Below are positions 1 through 8,542 of a stretch of DNA of 64,000 nucleotides, piece after piece (positions within the stretch are counted from its first letter, which is position 1; each line of letters starts with the position of its first letter). Source of the stretch: an uncultured Dialister sp. (GTDB taxonomy: Bacteria; Bacillota; Negativicutes; Veillonellales; Dialisteraceae); NCBI GenBank assembly GCA_900314595.1, contig OMVW01000007.1, positions 15,265 to 79,264 on the forward strand, written 5' to 3'. The translations under genes and the position numbers were made by a program. The notes beneath the pieces were generated by a model. That model was not told the DNA's origin. It made no database searches and saw nothing but the letters and a program-made list of their open reading frames with translations.

Positions 1-45
1 CGTGAAGGTGGCGGGCGTCAGAAATGATGGCCCGCCATTTTCAGG
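1..45 (+). repeat. Composite hairpin repeat, cut by window edge
   Basis: CGTGAAGGTG followed by the stem GGCGGGC / GCCCGCC and a short T-run. It matches the right half of the composite element seen about 30 times in this window. The tandem 7-mer part would lie before base 1. Confidence 0.6.
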
Positions 46-93
46 TGGTTTTTCAGAATGCTGGTCCGGAAGGAAACTATAAGATGAAGGACC

Positions 94-201
94 TTTGAAT
101 CGGGGGTGTCGGGGTGATTGGGGAAAGACGGATTTCGGACTTCGGATTTGGGATTTCAAGGTGTGCCGCTGATGCGGCACGAGTTTTTATGGGGATTATA
201 C
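94..201 (+). repeat. Composite hairpin repeat, left part, interrupted by the IS
   Basis: GAATCGGGGGTGTCGGGG-type and CGGATTT-type tandem units lead to AAGGTGTGCCGC tgat GCGGCACGAG and then TTTATGGGGATTATAC. The expected continuation (ACAGGCGGG) is found only after the insertion sequence, at 1651. The element was therefore intact before the IS inserted. Confidence 0.75.
194..201. repeat. 8-bp target-site duplication, left copy
   Basis: GATTATAC lies immediately before the IS and is repeated at 1643-1650 immediately after it. An 8-bp duplication is usual for IS256-family transposition. Confidence 0.85.
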
Positions 202-1642
202 GGGAGTGTCAAGGGAGTGTCAAGCATTTTGTGTAAATTATTTTTACCGGCTATAAGAAAGTTCATCAATATCCTGCTCACTTATAAAGTCAGGATATTT
301 AGCTTTTACTTCAGCCATAATTTGATTCCATTTATATACCTTTTTACTCCAGGAATTAGTAACTAGCTCCATTGCCAAATATAGAGATTTCCAAAGAGCT
401 TCTTCTGATGGGAATTGAGTTCTGGCCTTGGTGTATTTTCTAAGTCCACGATTGAAATTCTCTATGGCATTCGTTGTGTAGACCAGCCGCCTCAAAGATT
501 CCGGCAGCATAAACATCGTCGTTAATTCATCCCAGTTTTTCCTCCATGTCTTGATTACACCCGGATATTTTCTCCCCCATTTATTATCCAGATCTTCCAG
601 CCTCATGCCTGCTGCTTCCAACGTCGGAGACTGATATATCTCCTTCATATCCTTTGCTATTTCTCTTCTTTCTTTATATGGAATGAGTTTCATGCAGTTC
701 CGAATCTGGTGGACTATACATCTTTGTACCATGGATTTGGGAAACATGGCATTGATGGCTTCCACCATACCGTTAAGGCCATCTACAGCAAAGAGCAGGA
801 CTTCCTTTACGCCACGACTTTTCAGATCATCCATAATCTGCGCCCAGTAGCTTGCACTTTCGGCTGCACCTACCCACATGCCGAGAACGTCCCTCTCCCC
901 ACGCATATTTACGCCGATAGCTACATAGGTGGCCACTTCCTGATATCTTCCGTCTTTTCGGATCCGATAATAGATAGCATCGAGAAAAATATACATGTAT
1001 TTCTCGCACAGAGGTCGGTTTCTCCATTCCATGATTTCCGGAAGGACGGCATCAGTCAGGTGGGAGACTTCAGTAGCAGAAAGGCTGAACCCATACATCT
1101 CTTCAATCTGTTCGGAAATATCTCTGGTTGTCATTCCCCTTGCATAAAGCTTGATTATATAGGGAGACAGGCTTGATATATCTACCTGATTCTTTTTAAC
1201 GAGTACAGGTTCAAAAGTCCCTTTTCGATCCCGGGGAGTCTTCAATTCCAGGGGCCCGTAGTCGGATTTAACTGTCTTGCTGCTGTATCCATTTCTGGAA
1301 TCCGTGATATTTGCTTTGTGTTTTGAGCTCTGATCATACCGGTTATATCCCAAATGATTATCCAACTCAGCTGAGAGTTCCGATTCGACAATTGATTTCA
1401 CTGCCTGCCTCAGAAATTGCTGAATCATGGTCGTATCCATATGGATATTCCGATTTTGAAAATCTTTAACGATTTCCTCTCCAATTCTTTTAGCAGCTGG
1501 TAGTTCGACATTGGTATTTTGTTTACGTCTTGGCATAAGAGCATCCTCCCTTTGAATTAACTATACTGCTTGACCTCAACGTAAGCTACTAAAAGAATAC
1601 CTTGAGCTACAATAGATTTTACACAGTCTATCGTACACTCCC
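202..1642 (-). mobile_element. IS256-family insertion sequence, complete
   Basis: The element is 1441 bp and carries one transposase gene on the minus strand. Its ends read GGGAGTGT inward on both sides, and both have GTGTAAA about 10-20 bases further in, so the inverted repeats are imperfect. The left end carries an extra direct duplication of the 11-mer GGGAGTGTCAA (202-223). GATTATAC is duplicated on both sides. Intact transposase, both ends and a perfect target duplication suggest a recent insertion that may still be active. Confidence 0.92.
244..1536 (-). CDS. IS256-family (mutator-type) transposase
   Basis: This 430-residue DDE transposase cuts and moves the surrounding IS. The catalytic Asp candidates lie in FLDAIYYRIR (about residue 187) and LLFAVDGLNGM (about 253), and the catalytic Glu in TTNAIENFNRGLRK (about 360). 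The CIVHQIRN motif between them is typical of the family. Length is normal and there are no internal stops, so the gene looks functional. The start at 1536 is preceded by a GGGAGGATGCTC-type ribosome binding site. It is the only gene in the element. Confidence 0.96.
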   Translation of the reverse strand: MPRRKQNTNVELPAAKRIGEEIVKDFQNRNIHMDTTMIQQFLRQAVKSIVESELSAELDNHLGYNRYDQSSKHKANITDSRNGYSSKTVKSDYGPLELKTPRDRKGTFEPVLVKKNQVDISSLSPYIIKLYARGMTTRDISEQIEEMYGFSLSATEVSHLTDAVLPEIMEWRNRPLCEKYMYIFLDAIYYRIRKDGRYQEVATYVAIGVNMRGERDVLGMWVGAAESASYWAQIMDDLKSRGVKEVLLFAVDGLNGMVEAINAMFPKSMVQRCIVHQIRNCMKLIPYKERREIAKDMKEIYQSPTLEAAGMRLEDLDNKWGRKYPGVIKTWRKNWDELTTMFMLPESLRRLVYTTNAIENFNRGLRKYTKARTQFPSEEALWKSLYLAMELVTNSWSKKVYKWNQIMAEVKAKYPDFISEQDIDELSYSR

Positions 1643-1650
1643 GATTATAC
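1643..1650. repeat. 8-bp target-site duplication, right copy
   Basis: GATTATAC, identical to 194-201. The interrupted composite repeat resumes directly after it (ACAGGCGGGAGATTCCCC), followed by one copy of the CATTAACTTCAATGTAC motif found in the 70-bp repeat arrays. Confidence 0.85.
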
Positions 1651-1721
1651 ACAGGCGGGAGATTCCCCATTAACTTCAATGTACAGTCCCTCCACATTCA
1701 GTTTCCTTCCTGACGTCATCT

Positions 1722-1764
1722 ATTAACTGATAACTGATAACTGCGAACTGATAACTGCTAACTT
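1722..1764. repeat. Heptamer tandem repeat tract
   Basis: About six degenerate 7-base units of the form TAACTGA / TAACTGC / GAACTGA in a row. Many intergenic tracts in the window have the same 7-base period with different unit sequences. Confidence 0.7.
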
Positions 1765-1787
1765 TTCACCCCGCATATTCTCTCAGT

Positions 1788-1816
1788 TTGACATACGGTT
1801 CTAAACACTCTATACT
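1788..1816 (+). promoter_or_regulatory. Sigma-A promoter of the TetR-RND operon
   Basis: TTGACA (1788-1793), a 17-bp spacer and TATACT (1811-1816) sit about 60 bases before the TetR start. The AT-rich stretch after the -10 contains AGTACTGAAAATACT-like half sites that could be the TetR operator; that part is inference. Confidence 0.75.
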
Positions 1817-1876
1817 ATGAGTACTGAAAATACTAAAATATTACAAAATACAAGTTGAAATTACCGAGAGGACTGT

Positions 1877-2434
1877 ATGGAAGAAAAACTGATTCGTGCG
1901 ACGATCGAGCTGATGATGGCCCGGTCCCTGAAATTTACGATGGATGATCTGGCGAAGAAGCTGCATGTGAGCAAGAGTACGATTTACGATATTGTGGATT
2001 CCAAGGAAGATTTAATCCGCCTTGTGATGCACTGGGCAATGAATAAATTTGACCGGGAGAAGGAGCCCCTCCTTCATGGGGAAGGACCGGTGACGACGAG
2101 GCTGGTCCAGCTCTGCGAGCTTTATTTCCACACGGTCTGGTATCTGCCGGACGTGGTGATGGAAGATCTGGAATACCGGTATGACGATATTTCCAGGGAA
2201 TGGGAGGAATTCAAAGAGGCCCGGTTCGATGATATGGTCTCCCTCCTGCAGGAAGGTGTGGACAAGGGGGAGTATCGGAAAGTCAATGTCATGGCGGTGC
2301 GCCAGATTATTTTCTGCGCGGCCAAAGGATTGACAGACCCCGATTTCCTCAGAAAATCGGGAATGACTTCCAGGGCTCTCATGGATATCCTGGAAGATGT
2401 GGCGCTGAAAGGTCTGGAAAAGAGGGAAAAATGA
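1877..2434 (+). CDS. TetR/AcrR-family transcriptional regulator
   Basis: A 185-residue protein with an N-terminal helix-turn-helix (about residues 17-40: FTMDDLAKKLHVSKSTIYDI, then VDSKEDLIRLV) and an all-helical C-terminal ligand domain, the usual TetR plan and length. It is the first gene of an operon with the RND adaptor and pump; its stop overlaps the adaptor start (ATGA). By family precedent it most likely represses its own operon and is released by a pump substrate, but the ligand cannot be read from sequence. A strong promoter lies just upstream, and GAGAGGA precedes the start. Confidence 0.9.
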   Translation: MEEKLIRATIELMMARSLKFTMDDLAKKLHVSKSTIYDIVDSKEDLIRLVMHWAMNKFDREKEPLLHGEGPVTTRLVQLCELYFHTVWYLPDVVMEDLEYRYDDISREWEEFKEARFDDMVSLLQEGVDKGEYRKVNVMAVRQIIFCAAKGLTDPDFLRKSGMTSRALMDILEDVALKGLEKREK

Positions 2435-3507
2435 TGGAAAGAATGAAATATACAAAGAAACTGGTGCTCCTCTCCCTGCTGGGCATGGCTCTCGTTTTCT
2501 CGGGCTGTGGAAATAAAACGACTGTCACCACCCGGCCGCCTCTGGTGAAGACCATGACTGCCGGCGAAGTATCGAAGGGAGAGAAGAGTACGTTCTCGGG
2601 AACCGTCCACGGCTATTTTGAATCCCCCCTTGCTTTCCAGACCGGCGGACGCATCATGGCCCGTTATGTGGACCAGGGCCAGAGGGTCACGGCCGGGCAG
2701 CCGCTGATGAAAGTGGATTCCAAAGATGCGGAAGAACAGGTGGCCTCCGCCAGAGCGGCCCTCACCGCTTCCCAGGCGAGAGCGGATCTCGCTCATTCCA
2801 CTCTTGCCCGGTATGAGAAACTGTACGCGCAAAATGCCATTTCCGCCCTCACCATGGACCAGATGGAAAATCAGGCAAGACTGGCAGACGCTGACCTTAA
2901 TAATTCTCTTGCCACCCTTTCGAGAGCAGAAAATAATCTGGGATTTACCATTCTCACGGCTGACAGGTCAGGAGTCATCGGTTCCACTATGTACGAAGTG
3001 GGCCAGGTCATTGCGGCAGGGACTCCGGTGGTATCCATCATTGATGACTCCAGAAAAGATGTCCATATTTCCCTGACGGAAAAACAGTACAAAACCTATT
3101 CCGTGGGCATGCCGGCTACGGTCACTTTCTGGGCCCTTCCGAATGTGATGGTTCAGGGAAAAATCCGGGATATCGCGGCGGCTCCGAACAGTTCTACCGG
3201 AACCTATGATGCGAAAGTCACCCTGATCGATCCGCCGGAAACAGTGGTGGTCGGCATGACGGCAGAAGTGAAATTTGAAAGTCCAAAGAAGAAAGAATCT
3301 TTCTCCGTCCCTCTGACGGCCATGGCTACCCAGAATGACAAGCCTTCCGTATGGGTGGTGAAAGATAAGAAAGTCCACCTCGTGGAAGTCACTGCCGGCG
3401 AATACGGAGAAGATTCCGTGGAAATCACGGGCGGTCTCTCCAGGGGAGATATCGTGGTCATCGCCGGCGCTTCGAAGCTTTCTGAAGGAGAAGAGGTGCG
3501 CACATGA
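2431..3507 (+). CDS. RND efflux periplasmic adaptor lipoprotein (HlyD/MFP family)
   Basis: This 358-residue membrane fusion protein would link the inner-membrane RND pump to an outer-membrane channel. A signal peptide ends in a lipobox (LVFSGC, Cys about 26), so it is probably lipid-anchored. A biotinyl-lipoyl-like half (GGRIMARYVDQGQRVTAGQP), a helical hairpin (about 80-150) and a beta-barrel region follow in the order known for AcrA-like proteins. The start overlaps the TetR stop and the end overlaps the pump start, so the three genes are translationally coupled. An alternative start lies 4 codons in (MKYTKK). Confidence 0.92.
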   Translation: MMERMKYTKKLVLLSLLGMALVFSGCGNKTTVTTRPPLVKTMTAGEVSKGEKSTFSGTVHGYFESPLAFQTGGRIMARYVDQGQRVTAGQPLMKVDSKDAEEQVASARAALTASQARADLAHSTLARYEKLYAQNAISALTMDQMENQARLADADLNNSLATLSRAENNLGFTILTADRSGVIGSTMYEVGQVIAAGTPVVSIIDDSRKDVHISLTEKQYKTYSVGMPATVTFWALPNVMVQGKIRDIAAAPNSSTGTYDAKVTLIDPPETVVVGMTAEVKFESPKKKESFSVPLTAMATQNDKPSVWVVKDKKVHLVEVTAGEYGEDSVEITGGLSRGDIVVIAGASKLSEGEEVRT

Positions 3508-6500
3508 AGGATGAAACCCTGGCGGAATGGGCCATCCGTCATAAGCAGATCGTCTACTTCTTCGTGATTTCCATCATCATAGGCGGCCTGGCCTCCTTCT
3601 TTTCCCTGGGCCGCAGTGAAGACCCGAATTTCACCATCCGTGAAATGGTGGTGGCCGCTGCCTGGCCGGGAGCTTCAGCAGAGCAGATTACCGAGCAGGT
3701 GACCTATCCCCTGGAGAAAAAGCTTCAGGAAACAAGGGGCCTCGACTACATCAAGTCCTTCACCCACGATGGAAAAACGGTCATCTATGTGGATCTGGAT
3801 GATACAGTGCCGAAAGATAAAGTGCAGGAGCGCTGGCACGAGGTACGAAATGCGGTGAACGACGTGTGGGCCGACCTGCCCGCGGGCGTCAGGGGACCCA
3901 TCATCAATGACCGTTTCACAGACGTATACGGTTCCATTTATGCCCTGACCGGCGACGATTATTCTTATGAAGAAAAACGTAAGTATGCCGAAGATATAAG
4001 GCGCCAGCTTGTCCTTGTGGATGATGTGGAACAGGTGAAGCTTCTTGGCGTGCAGGAGCAGATGATTTATGTGGAAATGGACCAGAATAAACTGGCTTCC
4101 TTCGGCCTGTCTCCCGCAGCTATTTACCAGATGATTTCCCAGCAGTCTGCCATGATGCCGGCCGGTACCATTCATACGAATTCCAGAAATGTGGCCATTC
4201 GTGTGGACGGGCTTCTCGGCACGAAGGAAGCGCTGGAAAATATCCCCATTCATGTGGGAGAGCGCACGTTCCATCTGGGAGACGTGGCGAAAGTCACCCA
4301 GACCTATACGGACCCTGAGACGTCCCTCATGTATTTCAATGGAAAACCTTCCATCGGCATTGCCATTTCCATGAAAGATGGAGGAAATAACCTGGTTCTG
4401 GGCAAGAATCTGCAGGCCGTCATTGACCGGATGGCGCAGAATCTTCCGGCGGGTATGGAAGTGTCCCTGGTGGCAGACCAGCCGAAAGTGGTCAATAATT
4501 CCATCGGTGAATTTACCGAATCCCTCATCGAGGCCCTGGCTATTGTCATGGGCGTATCTTTCCTTTCCCTGGGCCTTAGGAGCGGTATGGTCCTGGCCAT
4601 GTGCATTCCGGTGGTGGTCTGCTCTTCCTTCCTCTTTATGAAATGGTGGGGCATCGACCTTCATATCGTATCTCTGGGGACACTCATCCTGGCACTGGGA
4701 CTTCTCGTAGATGATGCAATCATCGTCATCGAAATGATGCAGTCCAAACTGGAAATGGGATCCACCCGCATGGAGGCAGCCCAGGAAGCATTCAAATCCT
4801 GCGCCATGCCTATGCTGGCAGGAACCCTCATTACCATTGCAGGCTTTATTCCTGTAGGCCTTGCAGACGGCCAGGTTTCCGAATACTGCAATTCCCTTTT
4901 CTGGGTCATCGGTTCCACCCTTCTTCTTTCCTGGGTGGCTTCCATTTTCGTTTCTCCTGTCCTTGGCTATCAGTTTATCAAGCCCGGTACCGGTGATTCC
5001 GTGAGCGGGAGAGTAGAACGGCTGGGGCGGGAATACTGCAGGAAAGCCGTGAAATTTGTCATTCACTACAGGAAAATGACGATTCTTGTGACGATCGGCC
5101 TCTTTGCATTGACCGTGGCATCCCTTCCCTTTGTAAATCGGGAATTCTTCCCTGATTCCGTTCGTCCGGAAATTATTCTCGATGTGAACCTCCCCAGCGG
5201 AGCTTCCATCAAAGATACGAAGAAAGTCATGGCTGCGGTGGCAGATGAACTTTACGGAGACAATCGTGTTTCCTCCTTCTCCACCTATATCGGCGATACG
5301 GCCCCCAGGTTCATCCTCCTTTTCAATCCCCAGGCCGCTGAAGATGACCGGGGACAGATGATCATCGTGGCTGCCGATACGTCTTCCAGAGATTCCCTCC
5401 GGAAAGACGTGCAGGAATTTCTGGCTGAGAAATATCCGGAAGTCCGGGCTCACACCCGCCTCATCCAGACCGGTCCGCCTTCCGAATATCCGGTGATGTT
5501 CCGCCTGAGGGGACCTGACGCAGGAAAACTGGCAGCCCTTGCCAATGAAGGCCTTTCCCAGATGAAAGAAAATCCAAACGTCATCAATGCCTCCCTCGAC
5601 TGGCCCCAGCAGACCCCTTCGGTGCAGCTGAAAATCAACCAGGATAAAGTGCGGGAACTGGGCATCGACAACTATGCCGTTTCCCAGGACCTTTATATCA
5701 AACTGTCCGGCTACAAAGTGGCTGAATCCTACCAGGGAGACCAGCTCGTTCCTATATCCTTCCGACTGGAAGGGGACAATGCGGCCCGCCTCGCCAGCCT
5801 TTCTTCCCTCCCCATTCACGTGGGAAGCGGACGGTACGTGCCGCTGGGCGAATTCGCCGATATTTCCTATAAAAATGAAACAAGCACCATCTGGCGTAGA
5901 AATATCGAACCCTGCATCACCCTCCGGAGCGACGTGGCAGCCGGCATGACGGGCGATACAGTGGCCAACGACGTCTGGGACAAGTATCTGAAGGAATTCC
6001 GTCAGAACCTTCCTGAAGGCTATACCCTTGAAAAAGACGGAGGCCTCGAATGGAGCGCCAAGTCTACAAAGCAGATCGCGGCTACCATTCCTCTCATGGT
6101 CTTCCTCATCCTGGCTATCCTGATTTTCGAAATGAAGAAAATCAGCATCATGGTCATTGCGGCCCTTTCCGCACCGCTGGCCCTCATCGGAAGCATCCTG
6201 ACCCTGGTAGTTACCCAGAAAGCCATGGGATTTGTGGCCATCATCGGCATGCTTTCCCTGGGCGGTATGGCCATTCGAAATTCCATCATCCTCCTCGACC
6301 AGATCCGGCAGCACCGGGAAAAAGGACTTTCTCCCTACGATGCAGTAGTGGAATCAGCGGTCATCCGCTTCATCCCCATCATGCTCACCTCCCTTTCCGA
6401 TATGATGGGCATGATACCGCTTGTAGTCAATCCATTCTGGGCGCCCATGTCCTGCGCCTTCATCGGCGGACTGACACTGGCGACCCCACTGGGACTTCTC

Positions 6501-6560
6501 TTCGTCCCGGCCCTCTATGCCTTCTGGTTCAGGATCGAAGAACCGAAGGATGAGAAATAG
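3504..6560 (+). CDS. RND efflux pump, inner-membrane subunit (AcrB/HAE family)
   Basis: This 1018-residue proton-driven transporter exports drugs or other amphipathic compounds. It has the duplicated RND plan: a first TM near residues 14-31, a large periplasmic loop, TM clusters at about 335-490 and 860-1005, and a second periplasmic loop between. The paired Asp residues of the proton relay are visible in GLLVDDAIIVIEMM (about 402-403). At the position of AcrB Lys940 the sequence reads GMAIRNSIILLDQ, an Arg. No TolC-like channel gene lies nearby, so the outer-membrane partner must be encoded elsewhere. It is the last gene of the TetR-adaptor-pump operon. Confidence 0.94.
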   Translation: MKDETLAEWAIRHKQIVYFFVISIIIGGLASFFSLGRSEDPNFTIREMVVAAAWPGASAEQITEQVTYPLEKKLQETRGLDYIKSFTHDGKTVIYVDLDDTVPKDKVQERWHEVRNAVNDVWADLPAGVRGPIINDRFTDVYGSIYALTGDDYSYEEKRKYAEDIRRQLVLVDDVEQVKLLGVQEQMIYVEMDQNKLASFGLSPAAIYQMISQQSAMMPAGTIHTNSRNVAIRVDGLLGTKEALENIPIHVGERTFHLGDVAKVTQTYTDPETSLMYFNGKPSIGIAISMKDGGNNLVLGKNLQAVIDRMAQNLPAGMEVSLVADQPKVVNNSIGEFTESLIEALAIVMGVSFLSLGLRSGMVLAMCIPVVVCSSFLFMKWWGIDLHIVSLGTLILALGLLVDDAIIVIEMMQSKLEMGSTRMEAAQEAFKSCAMPMLAGTLITIAGFIPVGLADGQVSEYCNSLFWVIGSTLLLSWVASIFVSPVLGYQFIKPGTGDSVSGRVERLGREYCRKAVKFVIHYRKMTILVTIGLFALTVASLPFVNREFFPDSVRPEIILDVNLPSGASIKDTKKVMAAVADELYGDNRVSSFSTYIGDTAPRFILLFNPQAAEDDRGQMIIVAADTSSRDSLRKDVQEFLAEKYPEVRAHTRLIQTGPPSEYPVMFRLRGPDAGKLAALANEGLSQMKENPNVINASLDWPQQTPSVQLKINQDKVRELGIDNYAVSQDLYIKLSGYKVAESYQGDQLVPISFRLEGDNAARLASLSSLPIHVGSGRYVPLGEFADISYKNETSTIWRRNIEPCITLRSDVAAGMTGDTVANDVWDKYLKEFRQNLPEGYTLEKDGGLEWSAKSTKQIAATIPLMVFLILAILIFEMKKISIMVIAALSAPLALIGSILTLVVTQKAMGFVAIIGMLSLGGMAIRNSIILLDQIRQHREKGLSPYDAVVESAVIRFIPIMLTSLSDMMGMIPLVVNPFWAPMSCAFIGGLTLATPLGLLFVPALYAFWFRIEEPKDEK

Positions 6561-6596
6561 CCTCAAATTGTAAATGAAACGGTATAGTCCCTGACT

Positions 6597-6714
6597 TTTG
6601 TTTCGGGAATCCCGGGAATGTCGGGAATCCCGGGAAAGTCGGGAAGGAGGCGGCCTTTGGCCGCCTCTTTTTGTGGGAATTCTGCACAGGCGGAGGGGAA
6701 ATTCTTGGATTCAA
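6597..6714 (+). repeat. Composite hairpin repeat after the RND operon
   Basis: Nine-base units of the form TCGGGAATC / CCGGGAATG, then GAAGG, then the stem GAGGCGGCC ttt GGCCGCCTC, a T-run, and GTGGGAATTCTGCACAGGCGG. The element directly follows the pump gene. Confidence 0.8.
6647..6672 (+). terminator. Intrinsic terminator inside the composite repeat
   Basis: Perfect 9-bp stem GAGGCGGCC / GGCCGCCTC with a 3-base loop and TTTTT. It is well placed to end the RND operon transcript. Confidence 0.75.
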
Positions 6715-6754
6715 AAATATAATGAAATTCTAATAAAATAAAATTATATTTTTG

Positions 6755-6885
6755 TACTATATATGCAGAAAGCCAGAAAGAACGAGGCCTCGGGCCGAGG
6801 TCCGGTGCGATTCGCAGAGCGCTTAAAAATTTAATGCGAGTCAGGACCAGAGCCCACGTGTTCTTCCCGCTTTCCATCCTCGAGG
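6755..6885 (+). ncRNA. Possible structured RNA of unknown family
   Basis: A GC-rich segment in an AT-rich gap can fold with nested pairings: GAAAG with CTTTC, AGAAC with GTTCT, GGTCC with GGACC, and a small hairpin CCTCG ggc CGAGG. GAGTCAGGA recalls part of the cobalamin-riboswitch B12 box, but the rest of that consensus is missing and no gene follows. I cannot assign a family; it could be a degenerate riboswitch or a leader of the next RNA candidate. Confidence 0.25.
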
Positions 6886-6915
6886 AAATTCAAGATTTAC
6901 AAAGTAGTTAAAAAC

Positions 6916-7103
6916 AAAACAAGTCCTCCCCTCAAAAAGGAAATGGAAACATTCTGAAACCCAGTCATTCCGGCACCATACTGTTTCTCACGAGGTGCAT
7001 ACGTAAACGATAACGATTTCTGCAGCCGATTGATAAGTCATGCCCCGGAAACCTGGAATCTCGGATATTCTCTAAGCCCTCCACTATGGGAGGACTTGTT
7101 TTT
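6916..7103 (+). ncRNA. 6S RNA-like candidate (ssrS)
   Basis: A perfect 15-bp inverted repeat (AAAACAAGTCCTCCC at 6916-6930, complement at 7088-7102) closes a 188-base segment. Inside are two unpaired strands of about 30 bases each, then a second stem (CCAG..TTCCGG with CCGGAA..CTGG), then apical hairpins such as GCACC..GGTGC. Closing stem, large central bubble and terminal stem in about 190 bases is the 6S RNA architecture, and a terminator follows at once. 6S RNA binds sigma-A RNA polymerase as a promoter mimic. I rely on structure, not sequence identity; no clear promoter was found. Confidence 0.42.
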
Positions 7104-7108
7104 GTGCC

Positions 7109-7146
7109 AAATCCGTCTGTCACAAAGTGGCAGGCGGATTTTTTTA
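7109..7146 (+). terminator. Intrinsic terminator after the 6S-like candidate
   Basis: Ten-bp stem AATCCGTCTG / CAGGCGGATT (one G-T pair) with a loop of about 11 bases, then TTTTTTT. It shows that a transcript ends here although no protein gene precedes it. Confidence 0.8.
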
Positions 7147-8032
7147 GTTATCAGCCCGCAGTTTTCATCGAAGGTGGTCCGTTTTCCACAGAGAGCTGTC
7201 TGCGAACCTTTTGAAAGCACATAGAAGGATGACTGACTGTACATTTCCGGGATAAATGACTCTATCGGAAAATGCGGGTTCTCCCCAGGGAACACCGGCG
7301 CGGCTGATAGGGCAAGCAACGAAAAATGGCGGCCTGAGGCCGCCGGGATTCCATCCCTTGCCCTTTCAGGCCCTTTGGGCCAGCTTCCCCGAGGGGAAGC
7401 CTTCCCGCGTACCTTTTGAGTCAATTGGTGCGGGAATGGTACGTCATTAGACTCGATATCTTCATGGCACATATGAGGCTAATGACAAAACGTACTCGTG
7501 ACAGATGACTCTACCCATAAGACGCGGGCTCTCCCTCGGGAGAGCTCCGCGACAGCGGTGAGAGGGCAGGCAAAGGAATTATTCTGCACTATCCATACAT
7601 GGCAGATATGAGGAAAAAGGTAAGCACACTACCGGTCCCCACCCTTTCGAGTGCTGAAAGGGTGGCCGCGTAGCGGCCGGGTAAGTTCATCTATCATAAA
7701 AATCGAAAATGACTGCAAATACCTGAAGTAACTGGAAAGGGTATTCTTTTCTCAATCTCTCCGCGAGACGGTTGTACAACCTATCCGTCTGCTCCGCAGG
7801 CACCTTTCCATCCCAGGAAAGGTGGGGCCCTGTATCAAGCTGATGAGTATCTATATTTCTGCCGGCTAAGGATAGTGCAGGGGGAACATCAGTCATCCCA
7901 TCCGGGGAAGGTTGACCATCAGGTGCCGGACCGCCGCCGGGAACCAGCCACTAACCACTAACTGCTTTCCCTCTTTATTTCCAAATCATTAAGTACTAAA
8001 ATAGAGACAGAATATCCAAAGGAGGATTCAAA
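7147..8032. other. Gene-free stretch with palindromic repeat fragments
   Basis: No credible gene. It holds palindromes such as CTTCCCCGAGGGGAAG (near 7383), CTCTCCCTCGGGAGAG (near 7529) and a CCTTTCC..GGAAAGG motif near 7806. Similar blocks recur near 38105, 38240 and 43210. These look like dispersed repeats common in gut Firmicutes. Confidence 0.5.
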
Positions 8033-8434
8033 ATGGAAGAAAGAGTCAAGAAAGTTCTGGAAGAGAATATCTGGTCCATCGCCACGGTCTGCGCGAAGGG
8101 CTGGCCGAATGTGGTACCGGTTGGTTTCAAGGCAGTCCTGCCTGACGGAAAACTGGCGGTAGGGGACGTTTTCATGAAACAGACCGTCCTGAACGTACAG
8201 TCCGGCCATCGCATGTCCGTTTCCGCCTACGATCCGAAGACCAATGAGGGCTATCAGGCCAAAGGCACGGCCGAATATGTCACTGAAGGGCCGGTGGTCG
8301 AAAAATTCCAGGCCATGGCTGAGCAGCTTTTCCACGGCGCAGCCAATGTCAAAGGAGCCATCATCCTCACCCCGACGAAGATCGTAGTCACCACCCCGGG
8401 ACCGGAAAATAAGAAGGTTCTTCTCGGAGAATAA
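8033..8434 (+). CDS. Pyridoxamine 5'-phosphate oxidase-like flavin-binding protein
   Basis: A 133-residue protein of the split-barrel PNPOx-like fold, which usually binds FMN or F420. The N-terminal half (SIATVCAKGWPNVVPVGFKAV, cut here to its core) and the later LAVGDVFMKQT, MSVSAYDPK and YQAKGTAEYVTEG stretches fit the small single-domain members. It is too short to be a classic PdxH, so pyridoxal synthesis should not be assumed. It stands alone, with GGAGGATTCAAA before the ATG and a hairpin repeat after the stop. Confidence 0.8.
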   Translation: MEERVKKVLEENIWSIATVCAKGWPNVVPVGFKAVLPDGKLAVGDVFMKQTVLNVQSGHRMSVSAYDPKTNEGYQAKGTAEYVTEGPVVEKFQAMAEQLFHGAANVKGAIILTPTKIVVTTPGPENKKVLLGE

Positions 8435-8479
8435 GACTGCGTGTCCGGAAGGATAGCTGCTGTTCCATAGACTTTGAGA

Positions 8480-8541
8480 AATAGTGGTAAGTGATAAGTG
8501 AAGGTGGGCGCCGAAATTATGGGGCGCCCATTTTTTTAGAA
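8480..8541 (+). repeat. Composite hairpin repeat (heptamer type)
   Basis: AGTGGTA AGTGATA AGTGAAG heptamers run into GTGGGCGCC, then GGGCGCCCAT and a T7 run. The hairpin (8503-8540) is probably the terminator of the preceding gene. Confidence 0.75.
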
Positions 8542-8542
8542 A

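Noticed and set aside
709..1176. 155-codon ORF on the plus strand inside the IS
   Set aside because: It is the antisense shadow of the transposase, with no ribosome site and no plausible domain.
3675..6314. 879-codon minus-strand ORF
   Set aside because: Complement of the RND pump gene; its His/Gly-rich translation is typical of a reverse frame of a GC-rich membrane gene.
6755..6885. Cobalamin riboswitch
   Set aside because: Only GAGTCAGGA resembles the B12 box. The CCGCCACTGT core is missing, and no cobalamin-related gene follows.
7038..7472. 144-codon minus-strand ORF
   Set aside because: It runs through the 6S-like candidate, its terminator and palindromic repeats, and lacks a ribosome site.
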